DNA of 64,000 bases from Perognathus longimembris pacificus (lineage: Eukaryota; Chordata; Mammalia; Rodentia; Heteromyidae). Position numbers and translations under genes: made by a program. Location: the NCBI RefSeq assembly GCF_023159225.1, contig NC_063166.1, positions 43,703,149-43,767,148 of the forward strand. The letters run 5' to 3'. This document shows, piece by piece, positions 23,701 to 35,700 of the stretch. The notes beneath the pieces are model-generated. The model was not told the origin of the DNA. It saw nothing but the letters and a program-made list of their open reading frames with translations, and did not search any database. Position 1 is the first letter of the stretch; each line of letters opens with the position of its first letter.

Positions 23701-26700
23701 AGCTCTCTGTCATCCATAAACTCCGCTACTGAATCCACAGCACAAAGAATTGACCATTTGGAATCCAGAATGTCTTGCTTTGACGATGAAGCAGCCAACA
23801 ACCACCAGAAAACTACCACACTCCAAGAAACGGTGAAGCTTCAGGGCAGACTAATCCAGGAACTAATGGACAAAGACAAGATATAGGCGGTGGTCGGCGG
23901 GTGAGCGGCCGGCGGTGGGTGAGGAGAAGCTGCTGCAGCCACTCAGGCTAGGGCCATCTGGCGAGCAGCCCGCGCCCCCCTCTTTGTACAGGCCTAGGGG
24001 ATCGCTGGGGTCGGCTCCCGCGCCCAGGACACCCACGGGGGACGCCAAGGCGCCCAGGCTGCCGAACTTCACCTTCTTGTCGGCCAGGTGCTTGGCCGGG
24101 GCGGCAAGCGCCGAGGAGGCTGCGGCCGCGGTGGAGGCCGCCGTCGTCAAGAACTGAGGACTGGGAGAGAAAGATGGCGCTGAAAGAATAGGGAGGCACC
24201 CCGACTCGCTCCAACTGAATAGCGAGCTGGGAACTCCAACACCTAACACCCCATCAAGAACCCAGCAAAACCAGCAGCCAGAAGCAGTGGAGAAACGCAG
24301 GAAAACAAAAAGGAGCAAAAAAGAAGAACCGAAAACCTACACGGAGCCGGAGATTCTCCAGGGCACCATCCCCCCACCAGCGGACCCTGGCCCAAACAGG
24401 GTCAGGCTGGGAAAGGGGAACCCGGCGATCAGCAGACAGGCTGCCAGGAGCACAGAATTCAGATAGCGGGAGACCCCACGGACACAAGGCAGGGTGTGGA
24501 CCAAGACACACACCGGCAGCGACGAGAAGTTCGGGTCCACACCGGGTTCGGACAAGGGAACCCAGCGCGGCAGAAAGAGGGAACCGGGGAAGCCACCACG
24601 ACACTTCGCCAACCCCTGAAGGGCCAATGGCTGCGCGGGACACACACACACACAAAGCAGCAAAAGTGAGTCCCCCATTAGCCCCTCCCCCAACGGGAGA
24701 CCAGCTATCAGAGACCCAAGCCCGACAAAGAAGCTAGATCTCCCTCCCGCCCCCTCCCCACCCCCAAGGGAACAAAGAACCCCCAAATCAGGCGGGAAGC
24801 TCCCATCAGGCGCTGGGAAGTCAGTTTAGCAGGGGAAGGGCAGAGCAGCCCCAAGTTCCTGAACTGGCAGAACCGGCCCCGTCCCCTTCCCAACAGGGGC
24901 CGGGAGACGGCCGGCTGTGCAAGCCCCACCCGAGGCGCCTGGACCTCGCAGACTCTTACAACTAAAATCACAGGTGCTGGTGGGCAATACCAGCCCAGCA
25001 GAGTCACCTGAGCCTGATCACGCCCCCCCCCTCGCAGTGGAGGCGAGGTCTGAGGGTGCCAAGCCACACCTGGACAGTCGATCCCACTGGGCCCCACACA
25101 TACCGCCTCCCCCAACGGACTCGCGGGAGGGCGCAAGCACAACCCAACAACCCAGGGCTCTCTCTGGGAGGCATATCCCGCTAAAGTGCCTGTTGTAGCG
25201 AACGCACAGCGCACAGGAGGGCAGGGGCCCCCAGCGACAGCGCCCGCTCTGGTAGGCGTACCCTGCACTGGTGGGCGGGGCCACAGAGGCAGCACCTGCT
25301 GCCGTAGACACGCCTACACAGGAGGGAGGAAAGAGCTACAAACCAAACCTGAGAAGCCATTCACGGATCTCCAGATGCGCAAATCACAAATAAACATAAC
25401 TCAGTTCATCAAAGGGCAAGCCAACTCGCCAGCTCCAAAAAGCAGCACGACTGAAGAGGAGATGGAGACTAAAAAAGCAAATGAGGCCATGTTAACAGGA
25501 ATGATCGAAAGCGTCAGAAATGAAATCAGAAAACAATTCCAGGAGTTTAGAGCGGAAATCTGGAAGGACACCCAGGAAACCAAGAAAGAAATGGAAGCAA
25601 AAATGGATACAATGCAAGCCTGCTTTAAAGAAATGGAAGCAAAAATGGATACAATGCAAGCTGCCTTTAAAGAAAATCTCCACATCCTGAGAATGGAAAT
25701 GCATGAAAAAATAGATTTAAAATACAACTCTTTAAAGGAAGAAATCTCCACGATCAGAGCTGATATGACAACCATAAATAGCTCTCTGACATCCATAAAC
25801 TCCGCAATTGAAACCATAACACAAAGAGTGGACCATATAGAATCCAGAATCTCTCGCCTGGACGATGAAGCAGCTGACAACAACCACAAAATGACCACAC
25901 TCCAAGAAAAGGTGAAGCTTCAGGGAAGACTAATCCAGGAACTAATGGACAAAGACAAGAGATATAATCTGCGTATAATTGGAATAGAAGAAGGAGCCGA
26001 ATACCAGAACAGAGGGCTTAATCATGTTCTCAATAAAGTTATTGCAGAAAACTTCCCCAATCTCACAGGGGACCCCATCCAGGTAACCGAAGCCTATAGG
26101 ACACCTGGCAGGCCAGACCCCAGGAAAGCCACCCCAAGGCACATAATATTCAAGACTACAGACCTCAAGATTAAAGAGCAAATTCTGAATTCAGCCAAAG
26201 CGAAGAAGGAAACTTTTTTCAATGGGAAGAGGATTCGAATAACATCCGACTTATCCACACAAACTTACCAAGCTCGAAGTGAGTGGAAGAACACCATCCA
26301 AGTACTTCAGAATAACAATTTACAACCTCGGATCAAATAACCAGCGAAATTGGAGTTCACATTCGAAGGGAAAACCAGATCTTTCCACACCAAAGAGGAG
26401 CTAAAGGAGTATGTGAATAAAAAACCAGCCCTACAGCGAATATTAAGAGGGGAACCCCACCCAACAGAGATCATAAAAGACACACAAGACAGAATCAGAA
26501 AGAAACTTCAATAGCCAAAGCCCAGCAGAAAGACCAGCTCACTAAAGACAAGAAAAAAAAAAGAGGAAAAAACAGCCCAACAAGAAAATGGAAGGAGAAA
26601 AAACACCCTTATCCTTGATCTCTTTAAATATAAATGGCTTAAACTCCCCGATAAAGAGGAGCAGACTGGCAGAATGGATTCGCAAACAAAAAGTTGACAT

Positions 26701-29700
26701 CTGCTGTCTACAAGAGACCCACCTTACAGCAAGGGACAAAAACAGGCTTCGAATGAAAGGATGGAGCAAGATCTACCAAGCAAATGCACCCACCAATACG
26801 GCAGGTGTAGCCATTCTGATCTCAGACAAGCTGGACTTCTCATTAAAGTCCACTCAAAAAGACAAAGAAGGACACTACATATTAATACAAGGAAAAATCC
26901 AGAATCAAGAAATCACGGTGATAAATGTATACTCACCGAACAAAAGAAGCCCTACATATGTCAAGCAAATTCTCACAGAACTACAGAATAAGATAGAACC
27001 AAACACAATCATAGTGGGAGACTTTAATACCCCACTCTCTCCAAGAGACAGATCCAACACCCAGAGGATCAGCAAGGGAGCTGAGGACCTAAGTAACACC
27101 ATATCCCAAATAGATCTGACAGATCTATACAGAATTTTCCACCTTACAGAGACTTCCAATACACCTTCTTCTCAGCAGCCCATGGATCATACTCCAAAAG
27201 AGACCATGTCATAGCCCACACAAATAACCTCAGCAAATACAAAAGTATTGACGTCATCCCATGTATTATATCTGATCACAGTGGATTAAAGGTAACCCTC
27301 AATAACAACAGTTACCACAGAGGCTATACACATTCTTGGAGGCTAAACCCCACACTGTTATCCAACACTTGGGCCACAGACCAAATTAAAGATGAAATCA
27401 ACGAATTCATAAGCCACAATGACAAAGAAAACACATCACAAAGAAACCTATGGGACACAGCTAAGGCAGTACTGAGGGGCAAGATCATTGCCCTCAGCAC
27501 TCACATTAAAAGAATGGAAGCAGAGAAGGTGAATGACCTCACGATGAAACTAAAAGAACTGGAGAAACAAGAAATGACCGAATCTACCCGCTCTGTACAT
27601 CAGTTTGATAACAAGAATTTGAAAAAAAAAGAAATGACCGAATCTAAAATGACTAGGAGATCACAAAGATTAAAGAAGAGATAAATCTGATTGAAAATAT
27701 AAAGACCATTCAACAAATAAATAAGACTAAAAGCTGGTTCTTTGAGAAAATAAATAAAATTGACAGACCCCTCGCAAGACTTACAAAAAAGAGAAAAGAC
27801 TCATATACGTAAAATCAGGGACTCCACTGGAAAAATTACAAGTACACACGATATTCAAACAATCATAAGGAGCTATTTCCAGAACCTCTATTCATTAAAA
27901 AACAATAATATTACAGAAATGGATCAATTCTTAGAGAAGTACAAACTGCCCAAACTGAACCAAGAAGAAATAAATCAACTAAATAAACCAATAACTTACA
28001 GTGAACTCAAAAAACTAAGCCCCTCCAAGCCCAATAAAGCAATTAGGAAATGGGCAAAAGAGCTAAAGAGAGACTTCACAAGAGAAGATATAAAAATGGC
28101 AAAGAAACACATGAGGAAATGTTCAACATTCCTGGTAGTAAAGGAAACGCAAATAAAAACCCTGAGATACCACCTCACCCCAGTTAGAATGGCCTATACT
28201 CTGAACTCAGCCAACCAATGCTGGAGGGGGTGTGGGGAAAGAGGAACCCTTCTCCATTGTTGGTGGGAGTGCAAATTAGTACAACCACTTAGTACAACCG
28301 ACATATTGTCTAATATCGACATTACATTTAAAGCCCTAGGCGAATTTTCTTGGGCCTGGTCACATGGCTACTGTATATGTTCTTGATACATTGTATATAT
28401 GTCTACCTGACCTAGAGAAAGGAAAGAAAAACAGGGCGTAAGATATCACAAGAAATGTACACACTGCCCTACTATGTAACTGTACCCTTTTTGTACAACA
28501 CCTTGTCAAAAAAAATTGTGTTCAATAAATAAATTAATTAAATTAAAAAAAAATAAGGCCTCTTTGTGGGTATTTTTTATGTGTGCATTTCTTTCAATAG
28601 ATATTCAAATCAAATAATATGGCAGATGAATTTTCACTGGAGCTCACTAATAACCTACAACAGACAACAGATGCTTTACGTGGTGTCTGAATTCTTAAGT
28701 TCTTAATATATGTTGGGTAAAGTTAGTTTTCCTGAAATATTTCTAAACAAAAAGTAAGTGGGATATATTACATGTAAATATTTTTATACAAGTTTTCAGA
28801 AACATCTATAGCTATAGCGCACTACAGTGCTTAACATGAAATCAGGACATATATGCAAGAAGACTACCTTCTGGAGCCAAGACTAAAAATGGACGCACTT
28901 CAATAGTTGTAGCATGATGTAGGTAACTAATAAATGGAAATGATCTACAGTCTGCCTCAAAGGGTAGCTTGTACTAAGAAATTATCCTAGACCTCAACAT
29001 CAGACCTGAATCCTTAAAACTACTTAAGGACAGAGTAGGAGAGACACTAGAATTCATAGGCATAGGTAGGAACTTCCTGAACATAGTCCCAGGGGCACAA
29101 CATATAGGGGAGAGTCTCAACAAATGGGACTACTACAAAATAAAAAGTTTCTGCATAGCTAAAGACATAGCCACCAAACTAGAAAGACAGCCAACCATAT
29201 GGGAAAGGATCTTCACCAGCACAACAACAAAGGCCTAATATCCATCATCTACAGAGACCTCAAAAAACTAACCCCCTCTAAACCCAGTAAACCAATTATT
29301 AAATGGGCAAAGGAGCTAAAAAGAGACTTCACAGGAGAAGAGATAAAAATGGCAAAGAAACATATGAGGAAATGCTCAACATCCATGGCAGTAAAGGAAA
29401 TGCAAATAATAACAACTCTGACATACCACCTCACTCCAATTAGAATGGCCTACTCTGAACTCAGCCAACAACAAATGCTGGAGGGGATGCGGGGCAAGAG
29501 TAACCCTTTCTTCAATGTTGGTGGGAGTGCAAATTAGTACAACCACTTTGGAGAACAGTATGGAAGTTCCTCAAAAAGCTCAGCATAGACATACCCTATG
29601 ACCCAGCCAAACCACTCCTAGGCATCTATCCTGAACAGGTCTCAGGATATCAAAAAGACATCTGCACATCCATGTTTATCACTGCACAATTCACAACAGC

Positions 29701-32700
29701 CAAAATATGGAAACGACCCAGATGCCCCACTACAGATGAATGTATCCAAAAAATGTGGTACCTATACACAATGGAATATTACATAGCGATTAGAAATGAT
29801 AAAATATTGGTATTCACAGGGAAATGGTCAGAACTTGAACAAATAATGTTGAGCGAGACAAGCCTAGAACACAGAGAACAAAGGGGCATGGTTTCCTTGA
29901 TATATGACTGTTAGGGTGGGGGGTGGGGGGACAGTAGAGACCAGGTCTGCAAAACAACAAACTTCTTTTCAAATGGTATTCCCATATGTTTGGGTTGGCG
30001 ACTTTACATTATGTATCTAAAACCAAACAACTACTAGACATAAAAAGGTCTAGAATAGACCTACTAGTGGATCACAATAGCTCAACAGCTATGTACACAT
30101 GATCATATAAGATGAGGATAAGCAAAAACAACTCCAAGAGAAGGTACACAGGAGGAGTCTATTGCTGATGTTACATTTGAAGTTCTAGGTGAATTTCCTT
30201 TGGCGTACCCTATGTGGTTACTGTATATGATTTTGGTACACTGGATATTGTATATATGCCTACCTGATCTAAGGAAGGGAAAGAAAACAAGGGTGTAAGA
30301 TATCACAAGAAATGTACTCACTGCCTTATTATGTAATTGTACCTCTTTTGCACAACACCTTGTCAATAAAATTTAATTAAAAAAAAATTATCCTAGTAAT
30401 GACTTCTTGGCTCTTGGCTGAAGTGTAAACTGGGAAGTTCACAGCTTCTAACTTTTTACACTGTTCAAGACCCACATATTCTTTTATGTCAACCTGGGAC
30501 CTCCAAAGTACTATATTAGAATATGGATTTAGCAATAATGTTTCTAATATAAATATGCCAAAGACTAAGGTTTGCTAATCTGAAGTTTGCTGAAACAAAT
30601 CCTTACTGTACATTAAGAAGTCCTATAAAGTTTAGTATTTTGGACTACCCTTAGATTAAAGTCTAAATAGTGAGATTATTTACTAAAGTTGTTACCTTTC
30701 GAACAGGTGGTTTAGTTATGATGTCTTCAAAATTATCTTCTACTTTTAGTGTTTGAAAATTCTCATGTAATATTCCTATTTTCTTATCATTATCCCATCC
30801 TGCTGGACTGAAAAGAAATGTACATCATCATTTTATATCAATCCATGACCATGTAAAAGGAAACATTTTAATAAAGTCAATCTGACCAACTGTGAAAAAT
30901 GAATTAACTTTTTATTATGTTCAATTTTTATTTCAGTAATTTCTACTTTAAATGATTAATAGTCTTGATCTTTAAATGTCATTATAGGTTTGGGGTTGTT
31001 TTTTTTTTTTTGTTCTCCTGAGAGGAGGGCAGTAACTACTACCTCTCCATTTTATTTAAGTAATTTTCTTTTTGCAGTGCTAGGGGCATTAAACTCAGGA
31101 CTTCATGCAGGTTAGACAATTCAGTAGTAAATGAGCTATGTCTCCAGCCCCTAAGGAAAATTTTATTTTATTTTATTTTTATTATTTTTTTTTTGGCCAG
31201 TCCTGGGGCTTGGACTCAGGGCCTGGGCACTGTCCCTGGTTTCTTTTTGCTCAAGGCTAGCACTCTGCCACTTGAGCCACAGCACCACTTCTGGTCATTT
31301 TCTGTATATGTGGTGCTGGGGAATCGAACCCAGGGCCTCATGTATATGAGGCAGGCACTCTTGCCACTAGGCCATATCCCCAGCCCTAAGGAAAATTTTA
31401 GAATAATTAATTGAAGTATAAATAGATGTATTAATACAGTCAATAGAAAATTTAGCCTAAATAGCAAAAACCTTTGGAAAGACCAGCAGGAAAACTAAAA
31501 AAAGGAATGATAAACACATTGAAGCAGGCTATAAGCAATCTAAAAATGGGTGTTTACATACTCATCAAACAAATTGAGCCGGGTGCTGGCAACTCACACC
31601 TGTAATCCTAGCTACTCAGGAGGCTGAGATCTAAGGATCACAAAGGCCAACCCAAGCAAGAAAGTCTATAAAACTCTGATCTCCAATTAACCATCCCCCA
31701 TTCTCCGCAAAGACAGAAATGAAGCTGCCACAAGTGGTAGAGTTCTTGCCTTGAACAAAAAAGCTCAGAGATAATGCCCAGACCCTGAGTTCAAGCCCAG
31801 GATCAGCACGAAAAGTAAATAAATAAATGAAACCAAACCCCCAAAACTAGAACATAGTAATTCATGATCTCAGTAATACATGACAAATAGGCAGAAAAGC
31901 ACACTTACATAAATACTGCATCCTTTTCCACAACAACAGCAGGAATCTTATAGGGAAATCCGTAGAGTTTTTGAACAATGTATTTATACACTAAGTCTAT
32001 ATTTTTGTTTTCTTTTACTGAAGTGTAAATAAGTGCTGCACCATCTGAATAAAACTGTTAAAGAAAACTTTGGACATATTCCACAAAGAGGTCTCATAGA
32101 ACCACGTGTTTTTAGTTTAACTTTTACATCTATATATGTACAAATAGTTTAAAAAGCAAGCTTTTGGGAATTGGCACTGTAGCTCAAGTGGTAGAGCACT
32201 AGCCTTGAGCTGAAGAGCTCAGGGACAATGCCCAGGCCCAGAGTCCAAGCCCACTACCTACTCAAAAACACAAAACAAAACAAAAAGCCTTCAGCCAGGC
32301 ACTAGTGGCTTATACCTGTAATCAGGAGGCTGAGATCTGAGGATCACGGTTCAAAGCCAGCCCAAGCAGGAAAGTCTATGACACTCTATCTCCAATGAAC
32401 CATCAGAAAACAGAAGTAGCACTGTGGCTCAAGTGGTAGAGCACTAGCCTTGAGCTGAAGAGCTCAGGGACAGTGCCCAGAGTTCAAGCCTTACAACTAA
32501 CAAAAAATAAAATAAAAAATAAGCTTTCAAGGAAATAGAGTTATCAAGAATTACTTAGTTATCAAGAATTTCAACAGTATAAAATGCTTACAAAGGCACT
32601 AAGGTAAACTAGCTCTTACATGACTGAATGTAAGAAGTTAGAGGTTTTATTAATGCTATAAACAAGAGTAAACTCAGTGACTACTAGGCACTAACATGAC

Positions 32701-35700
32701 AGCACATGTGGATGTCAGAGTGGTCCTTATGATCTTCCAAGACACAGCTCTAGAGAATACCATCCCATAAGATTTGGTGATTCACCACTATAATACCAGC
32801 ACTAGGGAGGCTGAAGCAGGATTCTGAGTACAAGGCCAGCCTTGGCTACACAGGAGATCTTATCTTTAAAAAAATTTAAATTAATTTCAATTAAAACTTT
32901 GCGCCCAGGGGACTGGGAACATGGCCTAGTGGCGAGAGTGCTTGCCTCATATACATGAAGCCCTGTGTTCAATTCCCCAGCACCACATATACAGAAAATG
33001 GCCAGAAGTGGCGCTGTGGCTCAAGTGGCAGAGTGCTAGCCTTGAGCAAAAAAAAGCCAGGGACAGTGCTCAGGCCCTGAGTTCAAGGCCCAGGACTAGC
33101 AAAAAAAAAAAAACAAAAAAAACTTTGCGCCCAGTACAGGTATTATCCGCACTGTTAAAACCTGCCCTATATGGGCCCATTAATTCATTCTCCCCCATTC
33201 TGTGTCCCATCAAAGTCCTACACACCCTTTACCCTCTCCTACTCAGTAAGCAGTAAAACCTTATTTTCCGTTAATAATATCTCAAAATAGCCAAATATAA
33301 ATGAGTTAGGGGCTAAAATGAAATTTTCAACTAGGGACAGAATTTCTATAGACCACTAGAATTCCTTTACTTTAAAAAGCAAACCAGATCGAAACCAAAA
33401 TAAGTGCATGAAAAGGATACACTGTAAACAAAACTTCCGGATATGTGACTGGATAAAGTCAAAATGTTCATCTCTGTAGTCATGTTCTTTCTCCAGTATA
33501 CTAATGGCATCACACTGTTGAGTTAAAAGAATTAAAAATACTGTTACATTATCTTAAAATAACCAAAATTAAATACAATAATTTACACAGTTCCATTTTA
33601 AATGGGTGTCACAAAGCTACTGCTATGTTATGATGATCAAGCAGAAGAACCTGGAACATCAACTGACACTTCTGGTTGAAAGACAAGTCTTAGTTTTTTG
33701 GAAGAACTAGAATTTGAACTTGGGCCTCACACTCACTAGGCAGCCATTCTAATGCTAAGCCACACCTCCAGCCCCAAAACTTAAGTCAAATAACTTAGTT
33801 GATACTCAACTAACTACACCCTAACAAAATCGTTTTTAAGTCTAAACTCTAGTCCAGTTCTGTAAAACACACCAGCACATCCTGTAGTCTCCCCTTACCG
33901 TCCTCTCTGCTGCTATTTGGATCCTTACCACCTGGTTCTCTTTCCTGCAACTTCTCTTGCTCTCACTAGTCTCCCTGTATCAAAATGAGACTGTATGTGA
34001 AATGCCACCTGCACAGTTAATGAGACAGTTAAGAAAAATATAAGTCACATTCAAACATCATGATATCCAAATAATTTCACCACATTTTTTTTGCCAGTCC
34101 TGGGGTTTGACCTCAGGGCCTGGGCACTGTCCCTGCACTGTACCACTTGAGCCATAGCACCATTTCTGGCTTTTTCTGTTAGGTGGTACTGAGGAACCAA
34201 ACTCAGTGCTTCATGCATGCTAGGAAAGCACTGTACCACTAAACCACATTCCCAGCCCCATCACCAAACTTTAAAATTGAAGGTGTGAAACATGAAATAT
34301 CCTTAGGAATGCTCATTGTATCTAGTATTAGTTTGGGATGATAGTCGTTGGGTAACTTTTTTGTTACACAGATATCAACAGTCTCATTCTGGTGGTCCTG
34401 TGGAGTGAATTTATTAGGGCCTGGTAGCAAGCCCTCTACCACTTATGCCACACACTAGTCTTAAAACAGGCTTATATGGGGCTGGGGATATGGCCTAGTG
34501 GCAAGAGCGCTTGCCTCGTGTACTTGAAGCCCTGGGTTCGATTCCCCAGCACCACATATACAGAAAATGGCCAGAAGTGGCGCTGTGACTCAAGTGGCAG
34601 AGTGCTAGCCTTGAGCAAAGAGAAGCCAGGGACAGTGCTCAGGCCCTGAGTCGAAGGCCCAGGACTGGCAAAAAACAAAAACAAAAACAAAAAAAAAAAA
34701 CAGGCTTATAATGATGTCATGACAAACACTTCTTTGCACATTTTATAGAATACTAAGAATACTATTTTTAATTATTAAAGATACTTTGGTTTGACTCTTT
34801 GTGAAGCATGACCGTCTAGTTAATTACAGTTTAACTAAACCCAGAAATACACCTCAATAGCAGAATGTTTGCCTAGTATGTACAAGGCCCTGGACTTGAT
34901 CTGTTTCCTCACCTTCTCAACACTCCCCACCTTCCCAAAGAAAAGTTAGCTCTAATCATAGGATCTGTACTTAAAGCAAGAAACTTAAGTCTGTCTGAAT
35001 TTCCATTTCCACTCTTAAACTGATTGAGTTATCCACCACATTTTACCTGTTAGGGAACACATAGTCTCTTGTCCCTGGACATATTTTAAAAGCTCATAAA
35101 CTAATGTATATCTACAGATTAGTCTTAAGATTTTATGAAAAACAGTGAGTGGGATCTTCTGGCTTGAACATTTTATAAGTTTTATATCCCTTTAAACTTT
35201 ACTTTTTTCTTTTCAAAAACAAGACTGCTTTTTATAAAATAGGCTATGGTCTCAAACGCAGAAATGTCAACAACTAGCTCTTTGCCAAACAAAAAACAAG
35301 CCACACACAAGGATTCCAGTGGAGCTTTAAGATATTGTTATTTTAAAAAGGTATCACAAGACAGGTGCTGGTGGGCTCACACCTGTAATCCTAGCTACTC
35401 AGAAGGCTGAGATCTGAGGATCGCAGTTCAAAGCCAGCCTGGACAGGAAAGGCCATGAGACTCTTATCTCCAATTAACCACGAGAAAACCAAAAGTGGAG
35501 CTGTGGTTCCAGTAGTAGAGGGCTAGTCTTAAGCTGAAGAGCTCAGGGACAGCACCCAAGCCCAGATTTCAAGCCCTAAGACCAACAAAACAAAACAACA
35601 AAAAAAGGAAAACAAGGGTATTACAATGGATTGCATTAGTCTCCATTTGAAAAACAGGAAGGACTGGGAATGTGGCTTAATGGTAGATACTTGCCTAGCA

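Larger units (their letters stand above)
21739..28554 (+). mobile_element. Composite LINE-1 (two 5' ends, one TSD)
   Basis: A perfect 16-bp target duplication (aaggcctctttgtggg at 21723-21738 and 28555-28570) encloses one unit. From left to right it holds an L1 5' UTR and the start of ORF1 (21739-23884), about 275 bp of GC-rich foreign sequence (23885-24158), a second L1 5' UTR (24159-25374), ORF1, ORF2 endonuclease, a large internal ORF2 deletion and the 3' UTR with A-tail. Both 5' ends carry an aagatggcg motif like the YY1 site at the start of human L1. The unit lies antisense to DYNC1LI1, between the exons at 20663 and 30696. It cannot mobilise itself because the reverse transcriptase core is missing. 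Confidence 0.93.

Noticed and set aside
28000..28030. Splicing as the cause of the ORF2 internal deletion
   Set aside because: The related L1 has a donor-like GGTGAGA and an acceptor-like CTACAG near the breakpoints, but the observed junction keeps GTGA and joins at GAACTC, which does not fit a GT/AG excision.
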